Position numbers and translations under genes: made by a program. Of a DNA stretch of 17,107 nt, positions 6,894 through 14,241 are shown one piece after another. Position 1 is the stretch's first letter. Each line of letters starts with the position of its first letter. The notes below the pieces were generated by a model. The model saw nothing but the letters and a program-made list of their open reading frames with translations, searched no databases and was not told the origin of the DNA. Origin of the DNA: JAYWIG01 sp043789035 (GTDB lineage Bacteria; Pseudomonadota; Gammaproteobacteria; Burkholderiales; Burkholderiaceae_E); NCBI GenBank assembly GCA_043789035.1, contig JAYWIG010000064.1, positions 1 to 17,107 of the forward strand, given 5' to 3'.

Positions 6894-8240
6894 ATGATTA
6901 AGTCCTTGAGCTTTACATTTTTAGTTTCTGCGATCAGTCTTACCTTAGGCTACTGGGTGAACCCAACTCTCGCGGCATGGTTCCTGGGCATAGCTTTTGT
7001 GCTCTATTCTCTTTCACAGGCGTTTCACCTTCAGGCGCTTTTTAAGTGGTCCATTCTTCGGGACAAGCGCGATCTACCCGATGGAATCGGAGCATGGGGG
7101 CCGATCTTTAACCGACTGCGAGCCGCAAGCAAAAAAGATCTTGAAGACAAAATTGAGATGCGAACTGAGTTTGAGCGCATTCAAGCAGTTGTCGATCACC
7201 TACCGGACGGCTTAATCGTTTTAGATCAATACGACCATATTCTTTGGTACAACAACGCCGCACGTGATTTGCATGAAATTTTTGGCTTTAAACGTCCGAT
7301 TCATCATTTCATTCGGCAGCCAGAATTTTTCACTTATCTAGCTACTGGCACTCCGAATCAGTCGTTGAAAATCAACCTAGCAAATAGAGTAGGGAAAACA
7401 TTTGAAATACGAGTCGTTGATTCGCATTCAAAGCAACGACTTCTAATGACTCGCGACATCACCGAAGCATCGAAAATCGATGTCATGCGCCGTGATTTTG
7501 TTGCGAATGTATCCCACGAAATTCGAACCCCTGTGACAGTGATTGGCGGTTTTGCTGAAACCCTTTTGAGTATCGATTTAGACAAGGAATCACGAACCAC
7601 TTACCTTTCGACAATACTCACACAAAGCCAAACTATGAAACGCTTGCTGGAGGATTTGTTAACGCTTTCTTCCTTAGAAAGTGGCTTCGATATGGCGCCC
7701 AAGAATCCCATAGACATTCAGGAATTACTCAAAATGTTAACGGCCGAAGCAAGAAGCCTTTCAAACGGACGCCACCAAATCAAACTAGTTATTGACGGCC
7801 CGACAATAATTCTCGGCGCACCGACTGAAATTGAAACGGCCGCTAGAAACCTTATAGTCAATGCGCTTCGCTACACGCCCGAAGGTGGCGCGGTAGAAAT
7901 TTACTGGCATTCAGAAAAACCAGTCGAACTAACGGGTGATCTGGCGTTTTCTAAAACATTTGATGCTTGGCTGCGAGTAGTCGATACTGGGCCTGGCATT
8001 GCTTCAGAGCATATTCCGCGATTAACCGAGCGCTTCTACAGAGTTGATAGAGGCAGATCTAGGGACACTGGGGGTACAGGCCTAGGCTTAGCGATTGTTA
8101 AGCATATTGTGCAACGCCATCAAGCGGAATTAAGCATTGAAAGCGTTGTCGGCAAAGGTAGCCGATTCTCGATTGGCTTTCACCCCGCACGAATTGCACC
8201 TTCCTCTACCGTCGAACCTAAAGCAGAGGTTGGCGCCTAG
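6894..8240 (+). CDS. phoR: Phosphate regulon sensor histidine kinase PhoR
   Basis: A 448-residue membrane kinase. Two hydrophobic segments (about 4-21 and 24-45) are joined by a very short turn, so like E. coli PhoR it has almost no periplasmic domain and probably senses Pst/PhoU status rather than phosphate directly. A charged linker and a PAS domain (about 90-190, with LPDGLIVLD and the PhoR-like IRQPEFFTYL) follow. The dimerisation box NVSHEIRTP carries phospho-acceptor His208. The ATPase domain has the N box (ARNLIVNALRYTP), DTGPGI and GGTGLGLAIVKH. AAGGA directly abuts the ATG, an unusually short spacing, but no better start fits the first membrane segment. It forms an operon with phoB, and its stop lies 4 bases from the convergent phoU stop. 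Confidence 0.94.
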   Translation: MIKSLSFTFLVSAISLTLGYWVNPTLAAWFLGIAFVLYSLSQAFHLQALFKWSILRDKRDLPDGIGAWGPIFNRLRAASKKDLEDKIEMRTEFERIQAVVDHLPDGLIVLDQYDHILWYNNAARDLHEIFGFKRPIHHFIRQPEFFTYLATGTPNQSLKINLANRVGKTFEIRVVDSHSKQRLLMTRDITEASKIDVMRRDFVANVSHEIRTPVTVIGGFAETLLSIDLDKESRTTYLSTILTQSQTMKRLLEDLLTLSSLESGFDMAPKNPIDIQELLKMLTAEARSLSNGRHQIKLVIDGPTIILGAPTEIETAARNLIVNALRYTPEGGAVEIYWHSEKPVELTGDLAFSKTFDAWLRVVDTGPGIASEHIPRLTERFYRVDRGRSRDTGGTGLGLAIVKHIVQRHQAELSIESVVGKGSRFSIGFHPARIAPSSTVEPKAEVGA

Positions 8241-8244
8241 CTTG

Positions 8245-8928
8245 TTACGGCGCTACGCTATGACGCATGTCGATTCCTTCGACGACATTGACAATGTACT
8301 CGGCGACATTCTTAGAATGATCACCAATTCGTTCAATCGATTGAACGATAAACACTAAATCAACACAAGTCGTGACCATCGAAGGTTTTTCCGCCATGAT
8401 ACGCATCAAATCTGCGTGTAGCTCGTCACGCAGCGCATCAATCTCAGCATCGGCCTTGGTAAGCATACTTAAGGCTTTTGTATCTTGCCGCAAGAAAGCG
8501 TTCAATGCATGACGCATCATTGCAGCAGCACGCCCGCCCATGATCTCAATTCGAGCAAGCGGCAGGTCGCCAATAGAAGATAGCTGCTGAAGTGACCTAG
8601 CCTTGATGACGATTTTCTTAGCTTCGTCGCCGATTCTCTCGAGATCGTTCACGGTATGAATTGAGGCTATCACCTCCCGCAAATCGATGGCAATTGGCTG
8701 TCGCCTAGCAATAATTTGGTTACACAATAAGTCAACCTGCATTTGCAAGCTATTCACGACTTCTTCGTCAGATAGCACCTGAGACGCTAAAGCTAAATCT
8801 AAACGCGTGCACGCTCTAACAGCGCGATCTATTTGCTTTTCGACCAACCCGCCCATCATCATCAACGCGCTACGCATGCCGTCTAAATCAATATCAAAAG
8901 CTCTATTCGTATGGTCTTGCATCGGCAT
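8245..8928 (-). CDS. phoU: Phosphate signalling protein PhoU, second copy
   Basis: A 227-residue all-helical protein with two PhoU repeats. The first carries RRQPIAIDLREV and the metal-binding VNDLERIGDEAKKI (Asn94, Asp95, Glu97, Asp101); the second carries SIERIGDHSKNVAEYI and ends in VEGIDMRH. PhoU links the Pst transporter to PhoR, keeping PhoR in its phosphatase state when phosphate is plentiful, and restrains phosphate uptake. This is the last gene of the pst operon, 31 bases after the other phoU. The upstream GAGGA at about 8 bases from the ATG is a good ribosome binding site and decides the start at 8928. It is clearly diverged from its neighbour, so it is not a recent duplication. Which copy does the classical job cannot be told from sequence. 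Confidence 0.92.
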   Translation of the reverse strand: MPMQDHTNRAFDIDLDGMRSALMMMGGLVEKQIDRAVRACTRLDLALASQVLSDEEVVNSLQMQVDLLCNQIIARRQPIAIDLREVIASIHTVNDLERIGDEAKKIVIKARSLQQLSSIGDLPLARIEIMGGRAAAMMRHALNAFLRQDTKALSMLTKADAEIDALRDELHADLMRIMAEKPSMVTTCVDLVFIVQSIERIGDHSKNVAEYIVNVVEGIDMRHSVAP

Positions 8929-8959
8929 CTTTAGTCCTCGCTGAACAGTTCAAAGCAAT

Positions 8960-9631
8960 TCACAGGCTAGAGTGCCGTGGATCATATCCTTGAACAATAT
9001 AAATAGTATATTCGCTGATATTTTTAGCATGATCGGCAACCCGCTCAATTGCTTTTGCTAAAAACGCAACATCTAAACCCGCGGTAATAGTTCTTGTGTC
9101 TTCAACCATGTAGGTTTCGAGCAGTCTCATAACTCGATCAAACTCGCGATCAACAACAACATCTTTAGCAATAATTTCTGATGCCGCAATCACATCGGAG
9201 TTTGCAAAAGACTTTAGAGAAGCACTTAGCATCGCTTGGGCTAGTGCCCCTAGGTGTTTCAATTCATTGAGCCTTAACGCTTGGAACCTCTCAGAAACCT
9301 GAAGCTGTTGAGACCGGCGAGCAATCTTAGTAACTTCATCGCCTATCCGTTCTAAATCGTTTACCGCCGAGTGAGTGCACATGATTTGCCGCAAATCAAC
9401 CGCAGCAGGTTGCCTCTTTGCGATTACCTCAAGGCCTAACTTTTCGAGTTCTAGCTGTTTGTCATTGACTAAGCGTTCCTGCATCAACACAGCTTCAACC
9501 AAAGACTGGTCACCGGTTTCAATAGCTAGAAGCGCATTGTTGAATTGTCTCTCAACCAATGAGCCCATCGCCAGAAAACCAGATCTTAAGTCCGCCAACT
9601 CGCCTGCAAACTGCTTGGAAGTGCGGTCCAT
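8960..9631 (-). CDS. phoU: Phosphate signalling protein PhoU, first copy
   Basis: A 223-residue PhoU protein with the same two-repeat layout: KRQPAAVDLRQI and VNDLERIGDEVTKI in the first repeat (Asn91, Asp92, Glu94, Asp98), and AIERVADHAKNISEY plus VQGYDPRH in the second. The second metal motif reads ERVADH where the other copy has ERIGDH. It directly follows pstB, the standard position of phoU. The ATG shares its A with the pstB stop (TAATG at 9629-9633), so translation is probably coupled to pstB. The product should be a cytoplasmic negative regulator acting with PstB and PhoR. Confidence 0.93.
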   Translation of the reverse strand: MDRTSKQFAGELADLRSGFLAMGSLVERQFNNALLAIETGDQSLVEAVLMQERLVNDKQLELEKLGLEVIAKRQPAAVDLRQIMCTHSAVNDLERIGDEVTKIARRSQQLQVSERFQALRLNELKHLGALAQAMLSASLKSFANSDVIAASEIIAKDVVVDREFDRVMRLLETYMVEDTRTITAGLDVAFLAKAIERVADHAKNISEYTIYIVQGYDPRHSSL

Positions 9632-10431
9632 TAACCAAAACGCCCAGTGATGTAATCTTCCGTGCGCTTGTCTTTAGGTTTCACAAAAATTTGTGCCGTG
9701 GGTGTGAACTCGACAAGTTCACCTAAATACATATAAGCCGTATGTTGAGAAACACGCGCCGCCTGTTGCATATTATGAGTAACAATCACAATAGTGTAGT
9801 CGGTACGCAGCTCGCTTACAAGCTCTTCAATTCTCGCAGTTGAAATTGGATCTAACGCCGAAGTAGGTTCATCAAGCAAAAGCACTTCAGGCTTCACTGC
9901 GATGCCACGTGCAATGCACAAGCGCTGCTGTTGACCACCCGAAAGTGATAGGCCACTTTGATTGAGCTTGTCTTTCGCTTCATTCCACAATGCGGCTTTT
10001 TTCAAAGCCCACTCAACCCGCTCATCCATATCGGACTTGTTCAGGTTTTCATACAACTTCACGCCAAAGGCGATATTGTCATAAATCGACATCGGGAAAG
10101 GTGTAGGCTTCTGAAACACCATGCCTACTTGCCCACGCAATGCATTCAAATCTTGCTTGGGGTCCAGAACGTTTTGCCCATTCAGAAGGATCTCTCCTTC
10201 GGCTCGTTGCTCGGGGTACAACGAATACATTCGATTCAGCGTACGCAGCAAGGTGGACTTGCCACAGCCCGACGGGCCAATGAAAGCGGTTACCTGCTTC
10301 TCGGGAATATCCAAAGAAATATTACGCAACCCTTGGAAGTTTCCATAATAGAAATTCAGGTTCCGTATACCAATTTTCGAGACACCGGTTTCTGCAACAA
10401 CCGAATCTCCGACGCTGACCTTAAATGACAT
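9631..10431 (-). CDS. pstB: Phosphate ABC transporter ATP-binding protein
   Basis: The ATPase of the high-affinity phosphate importer, 266 residues. Walker A is GPSGCGKST (52-60), the Q-loop is in VFQKPTPFP, the signature is LSGGQQQR (163-170), Walker B is LLLDEPTSALDP with Asp187/Glu188, and the switch histidine is His219 in VTHN. The PTPFPMSIYDN segment and the ending KRTEDYITGRFG are PstB hallmarks. The frame allows a TTG start at 10437, but the ATG at 10431 is preferred because GTGGA lies about 6 bases upstream of it. It follows pstA by 25 bases and its stop overlaps the first phoU by one base. Confidence 0.97.
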   Translation of the reverse strand: MSFKVSVGDSVVAETGVSKIGIRNLNFYYGNFQGLRNISLDIPEKQVTAFIGPSGCGKSTLLRTLNRMYSLYPEQRAEGEILLNGQNVLDPKQDLNALRGQVGMVFQKPTPFPMSIYDNIAFGVKLYENLNKSDMDERVEWALKKAALWNEAKDKLNQSGLSLSGGQQQRLCIARGIAVKPEVLLLDEPTSALDPISTARIEELVSELRTDYTIVIVTHNMQQAARVSQHTAYMYLGELVEFTPTAQIFVKPKDKRTEDYITGRFG

Positions 10432-10456
10432 ATTCAATCCACTTACCTATTGTTTT

Positions 10457-11323
10457 CTATTGTTTTTCTTGGCGAAATACAGTTCTCGCAAGGATATTGA
10501 GTAGAAGAACCGTGAGGGTAATTAACAATGCCCCCGCCCAAGCTAAGGCTTGCCATTCTTCATAAGGGCTCATCGCAAACTGAAAGATCACCACCGGCAA
10601 ATTCGCCATCGGTGCGTTCATGTCAGTGCTCCAAAACTGGTTATTCAAAGAGGTAAATAGCAAGGGCGCAGTTTCGCCAGAAATGCGCGCTAATGCCAAC
10701 AATACCCCAGTAACTACACCACCTTTAACCGACTTCAAAGTGACCATCAACACCACTCGCCACTGGGGCGCGCCCAAGGCAATGGCGGCCTCACGCATGC
10801 TGTTGGGTACCAACAAAAGCATGGTTTCAGTCGTTCGAACCACCACCGGTACGGCAATAATGGCGAGAGCGACAGCGCCGGCCCAACCCGAATAGTGCTT
10901 GAAGGTTGCAACGATCAACGCGTACACAAAAAGGCCTATCACAATCGAGGGTGCAGATAGCAAGATGTCGTTGACGAACCTAGTGATTTGAGCAATCTTA
11001 TTGCTACGCCCGACTTCAGCCAGATAAATACCTGCCATGATGCCGATGGGTGTAGCAATAAAAATCGCCGCGCCCACTATCAAGACGCTGCCAAAAATCG
11101 CGTTGGCAAGACCACCTTCTTGGCCTGGAGGTGGCGTCATTTGGGCAAACAACGAAGGCCCAAATGCGGCGAGGCCTTTAGTGAATAAAGTAAACAAAAT
11201 CCAAAATAGGAACACCATGCCAAAGGCCATTGTGCCTAACGACATTACCAGATTAAACCGATTCAGCCACATCCGTTTTTTATAAATCGGGTTCGTGAGC
11301 GTGGCTAGTTCTCTCGTACTCAT
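10457..11323 (-). CDS. pstA: Phosphate ABC transporter permease PstA
   Basis: One of two membrane subunits of the phosphate importer, 288 residues. About six hydrophobic segments are visible, including one near residues 25-48 and the final LAWAGALLITLTVLLLNILA. The coupling-loop (EAA) motif is MREAAIALGAPQWRVVL, followed by the PstA-type LALARISGETAPLLFT. The PPPGQEGGLANAIFGS segment before the second helix is also typical of PstA. The ATG overlaps the stop of pstC by 4 bases (11320-11323), so the two permeases should be made in equal amounts by translational coupling. PstB docks on the EAA loop. Confidence 0.95.
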   Translation of the reverse strand: MSTRELATLTNPIYKKRMWLNRFNLVMSLGTMAFGMVFLFWILFTLFTKGLAAFGPSLFAQMTPPPGQEGGLANAIFGSVLIVGAAIFIATPIGIMAGIYLAEVGRSNKIAQITRFVNDILLSAPSIVIGLFVYALIVATFKHYSGWAGAVALAIIAVPVVVRTTETMLLLVPNSMREAAIALGAPQWRVVLMVTLKSVKGGVVTGVLLALARISGETAPLLFTSLNNQFWSTDMNAPMANLPVVIFQFAMSPYEEWQALAWAGALLITLTVLLLNILARTVFRQEKQ

Positions 11324-12267
11324 GTGCGCTTTCCTTCTCGCTTAGTTAATGAAGATAACATCCACCGCGAAGCAGACAACACACAGAAAGATAGCAAAAA
11401 CAAGGTTAGGCCTAAGGTTATCAAAGCCGATAGATGTGCTGGATCAGAGGCCTCATTAAATTCATTAGCGAGTGACGAGGCGATTGAGTTACCAGGCTCA
11501 AACAGCTTAGCTGAAATGTTGTAGGCATTGCCGATGACAAAAGTTACCGCCATTGTCTCGCCTAGTGCTCTACCAAGGCCCAGCATAATGCCGCCTATGA
11601 CACCCGCTTTGGTGTAAGGAAGCACAACATTCCAAACCACTTCCCAAGTGGTTGCACCTAAGCCGTAAGCAGACTCTTTCAGAATCGCAGGGGTTGTATC
11701 AAACACGTCTCGCATTACTGAGGCAATAAACGGAATAACCATGATCGAAAGAATCATGCCAGCAGTGAAAACGCCAAAACCGTTGGGCGCACCTTGAAAA
11801 ATAATACCGATCAGCGGCAAGCTGCCAAGCGTTCTGGTAATAAAAGGCTGCAAGGTTTCGGCAAACAGTGGGGCAAAGATAAACAAGCCCCACATGCCAT
11901 AAATAATTGAGGGTATAGCAGCCAGTAATTCAACTGCCGTACCCAAAGGACGCTTAAGCTTCGGCGTACAAATCTCTGTAAGAAAGATTGCAATACCGAA
12001 ACTTACGGGCACGGCGATTACCAGCGCAATAATCGCAGTAATCAAAGTGCCCCACAAAGGAGCCATGCCACCAAAAAGCTTGCGAACAGGGTCCCAAGAA
12101 TCACTCACGAAAAACTTCAAACCTGTTGACGATAAAGTAGGCCACGAGCCCACCACTAGAGAACCAATTATGGCCAACAGGGTTACAAGAACTAAAAGTG
12201 CAAAGAACTGGGTAGCTCTGGCAAAGATGGCATCTTGTCGTAAGAAGTTATTCGATTTAAGTGACAT
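11320..12267 (-). CDS. pstC: Phosphate ABC transporter permease PstC
   Basis: The second membrane subunit of the phosphate importer, 315 residues. Hydrophobic segments lie at about 20-41, 72-96, 111-135, 165-185, 221-246 and 279-304. The coupling loop is KESAYGLGATTWEVVWNVVLP (197-217 region), followed by GLGRALGETMAV, a PstC signature. The AIPSIIYGMWGL and FGGMAPLWGTL segments also match the family. The start at 12267 is only 4 bases after the pstS stop, and no Shine-Dalgarno sequence is seen in the pstS tail. This should hold PstC well below the level of PstS, as needed for a membrane subunit relative to a binding protein. Confidence 0.95.
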   Translation of the reverse strand: MSLKSNNFLRQDAIFARATQFFALLVLVTLLAIIGSLVVGSWPTLSSTGLKFFVSDSWDPVRKLFGGMAPLWGTLITAIIALVIAVPVSFGIAIFLTEICTPKLKRPLGTAVELLAAIPSIIYGMWGLFIFAPLFAETLQPFITRTLGSLPLIGIIFQGAPNGFGVFTAGMILSIMVIPFIASVMRDVFDTTPAILKESAYGLGATTWEVVWNVVLPYTKAGVIGGIMLGLGRALGETMAVTFVIGNAYNISAKLFEPGNSIASSLANEFNEASDPAHLSALITLGLTLFLLSFCVLSASRWMLSSLTKREGKRT

Positions 12268-12271
12268 ACGA

Positions 12272-13309
12272 TTAGTAGATTGCTTTACCGTTCTTATCTT
12301 GGAATTTCTTGAATTCAGTTTGAATTAAAGACACTGTGGCAGGTGGCAATGGCACATAGTCGAGCTCTTCAGCTGATTTTTGTCCATTCTTAAGCGCCCA
12401 TTCGAAGAACTTCAATGCCGCTGCACCAGCCTCAGGCTTGTCTTGTTTAACATGCATCAAAATAAACGAAGCGCCAGAGATTGGCCAGCTTTTCGGGCCG
12501 ATTTGGTCAGTCAAAATCACGCCCATACCTGGGGTATTTTTCCAGTCGGCGTTCACCGATGCGGCTGCGAAAGTTGTATCGTCAGGCTGTACGAAATTAC
12601 CGTCTTTATTCTTTACAGAAATATGATCAAGCTTGTTTTTCTTAGCGTAGGCGTATTCAACATAGCCAATAGAACCCTTGATACGTTGAACGTACTGAGC
12701 CACACCTTCGTTACCCTTACCGCCCACACCTTCTGGCCAAGCCACTGCCGAACCAACCCCTACTCTAGTCTTCCACTCCGGAGAAACCTTAGAGAGGTAA
12801 TCGACGAACAAGAATGTTGTACCAGATCCATCAGAGCGACGAACTACCGTGATGGGGCCATCGAGCTTGATCCCTGGGTTCAAATCTGTAATGGCTTTAT
12901 CGTTCCAAGCCTTAATCTTGCCTAGATAGATATCTGCAAGCACTGGGCCCGTGAGCTTTAGCTCGCCCGGCTTTACCGATTCCATATTCGTTACAGGTAC
13001 TACGCCCCCTATAATGGCTGGAAACTGAATCAAACCTTCTTTTGTGAGATCGGCTTGGCTCATCGGCATGTCAGAAGCACCAAAATCAACAGTTTTTGCG
13101 GTGATTTGCTTGATGCCACCACCCGAACCGATGGACTGATAGTTCATCGCAACGCCAGATGCCTTTTTATACTCTTCCGCCCATTTTGAATAAATTGGGA
13201 ACGGGAAAGTGGCTCCAGCGCCTGTAATCGTTGTGACTTGAGCAGAAGCTCCGGCGATGAATGACGCTGTTATTGCAACGCCTGTAAGTAATTTAAATGC
13301 GAGTTTCAT
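12272..13309 (-). CDS. pstS: Periplasmic phosphate-binding protein PstS
   Basis: A 345-residue secreted binding protein. A Sec signal peptide (MKLAFKLL, hydrophobic core, ASA cleavage site before Gln24) leads to the phosphate-site segments GAGATFPFP (30-38), SIGSGGGIKQI (59-69), DFGASDMP (75-82) and RRSDGSGTT (157-165). The ending KNGKAIY is also family-like. The ATG at 13309 is chosen because it starts directly at the signal peptide and has AAAAAGGA about 7 bases upstream; the frame stays open to 13408 but that part runs through the promoter. There is no lipobox cysteine, so it is soluble in the periplasm. It is first in the pst operon and has a Pho-box-like element upstream. Confidence 0.97.
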   Translation of the reverse strand: MKLAFKLLTGVAITASFIAGASAQVTTITGAGATFPFPIYSKWAEEYKKASGVAMNYQSIGSGGGIKQITAKTVDFGASDMPMSQADLTKEGLIQFPAIIGGVVPVTNMESVKPGELKLTGPVLADIYLGKIKAWNDKAITDLNPGIKLDGPITVVRRSDGSGTTFLFVDYLSKVSPEWKTRVGVGSAVAWPEGVGGKGNEGVAQYVQRIKGSIGYVEYAYAKKNKLDHISVKNKDGNFVQPDDTTFAAASVNADWKNTPGMGVILTDQIGPKSWPISGASFILMHVKQDKPEAGAAALKFFEWALKNGQKSAEELDYVPLPPATVSLIQTEFKKFQDKNGKAIY

Positions 13310-13352
13310 CAAGAAATCCTTTTTAAAGATGATCGAATTTTTGAGCAGCCGA

Positions 13353-13385
13353 TTATTACTTCGATTTGTTACAGAAATATGTCTA
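13353..13385 (-). promoter_or_regulatory. Pho box and -10 element of the pst operon
   Basis: Read on the minus strand, TAGACAT (13385-13379), a 4-base AT-rich spacer, and CTGTAAC (13374-13368) match about 13 of 18 positions of the Pho-box consensus. A -10-like TAATAA (13358-13353) begins 9 bases further on, nearly the same geometry as at phoB. The predicted start near 13346 would leave a leader of about 37 bases carrying the AAGGA ribosome binding site of pstS. The second TGGTCAT at 13391-13385 is out of the 11-base register. Confidence 0.65.
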
Positions 13386-13461
13386 TGACCATCAAAAAGG
13401 TTATCCAAATTATGGGAATTGCTTACTTGTAATTAACTATCCAGTGATTTAAGCTACTTGC

Positions 13462-14118
13462 ATGAAGCATGATCTAAATTCGTCAGTAACCACAGATAGC
13501 CGCTTCCGCGATGCCGATCGATCACGCCAGAAGATATTGTCTGCCGCCATTCTTGAGTTTGCCGAGCACGGTTTGAGCGGCGCAAGGGTTGATCGAATTG
13601 CCGAGAAATCTAAGCTTAACAAGCGGCTGATTTACTACTATTTCGAAAGTAAGGATGTGCTGTTTACTGCAGCCTTAGAAAGTGCTTATGCTGACATTAG
13701 AGAAGCAGAACGAAATTTAAAGCTAAAAGAACTCGATTCAATCGAAGCAATTAGGTGCTTACTAGCGTTTACATGGTCTTATTACCTAAAAAACCCTCAA
13801 TTTATCAGTTTACTTAATAGCGAGAATCTTTTGCGTGGTCAGCATATAAACGGCTCACCACAGGCAAAAGCGACTAACTCTGGTTTGATTGAAATGCTCG
13901 GTACCGTGTTAGAAAAAGGGCGGGCAAAAGGTGTATTTCGAGGCGGCATAGACCCCGTTCAGCTGTATATCTCGATTGCTGGTTTAGCTTATTTCTACCT
14001 CTCAAATCAACACACTTTAGGTGCAATTTTCGATAGAGATTTGTTATCGCCAAAAGCATTAGATCAGCGCTTATCTCACATGCAAGAGTTAGTAATGGGG
14101 TATGTACTCAGTAATTAA
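13462..14118 (+). CDS. TetR/AcrR-family transcriptional regulator
   Basis: A 218-residue TetR-type repressor. The N-terminal DNA-binding domain covers about residues 18-70: a first helix (RSRQKILSAAILEFAEHG), a GARVDRIAEKSKLNKRLIYYYF helix-turn-helix, and the usual FESKDVLF. A leading tail of about 16 residues is not conserved. The C-terminal part is helical with WSYYLKNPQF and LLRGQHI segments, and would bind an unknown ligand. It is divergent from pstS and stands 123 bases before the oxidoreductase operon in the same orientation, so it most likely controls that operon rather than phosphate uptake. No good ribosome binding site precedes the ATG, and no terminator follows, so read-through into the next genes is possible. 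Confidence 0.9.
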   Translation: MKHDLNSSVTTDSRFRDADRSRQKILSAAILEFAEHGLSGARVDRIAEKSKLNKRLIYYYFESKDVLFTAALESAYADIREAERNLKLKELDSIEAIRCLLAFTWSYYLKNPQFISLLNSENLLRGQHINGSPQAKATNSGLIEMLGTVLEKGRAKGVFRGGIDPVQLYISIAGLAYFYLSNQHTLGAIFDRDLLSPKALDQRLSHMQELVMGYVLSN

Positions 14119-14201
14119 AAAGAACTATTTAGTGAATTAAACTCTACCAGCCTTTATAAGAATCTGTAATAAAACTCCTTTAACCATTGACCGACTTCTT
14201 C

Positions 14202-14233
14202 AAAATCTAGTGATTTTTGAATTTCATATGAAA
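14202..14233. promoter_or_regulatory. Paired palindromes, candidate operator before oxidoreductase gene
   Basis: TTTCATATGAAA at 14222-14233 is a perfect 12-base palindrome ending 8 bases before the oxidoreductase ATG. Just upstream, AAAATC (14202-14207) and GATTTT (14212-14217) form a 6-base inverted repeat around TAGT. Both lie between the TetR-type regulator and the operon it probably controls, and TetR proteins bind palindromes of this general size. A weak promoter (GTGAAT at 14132-14137, TATAAG at 14155-14160, 17 bases apart) would put both sites just after the transcription start, where a bound repressor could block. Assignment to this regulator is inference. Confidence 0.4.
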
Positions 14234-14241
14234 GTAATGCG

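Noticed and set aside
6872..6900. TTGACA between phoB and phoR as a separate phoR promoter
   Set aside because: No acceptable -10 lies 16-18 bases downstream except inside the phoR start, so it would not give a usable full-length message.
8233..8253. GCGCC / GGCGC inverted repeat at the phoR-phoU junction as a terminator
   Set aside because: The stem is only 5 bases with an 11-base loop and no T-run on either strand.
9958..10428. 156-codon open frame on the plus strand
   Set aside because: It lies wholly antisense to pstB, whose motifs are all intact, and its translation resembles no protein family I know.
12380..12925. 181-codon open frame on the plus strand
   Set aside because: It is antisense to pstS with no recognisable motif or start signal; a mirror of pstS codon use is the simpler explanation.
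13310..13408. Longer N-terminus for pstS
   Set aside because: It would bury the signal peptide and run through the Pho box and -10; the internal ATG at 13309 has a strong ribosome binding site.
13443..13450. AGTGATTT shared by the tetR upstream region and the oxidoreductase upstream region (14209-14216)
   Set aside because: Eight bases, not palindromic, at different distances from the starts; chance is likely in AT-rich gaps.
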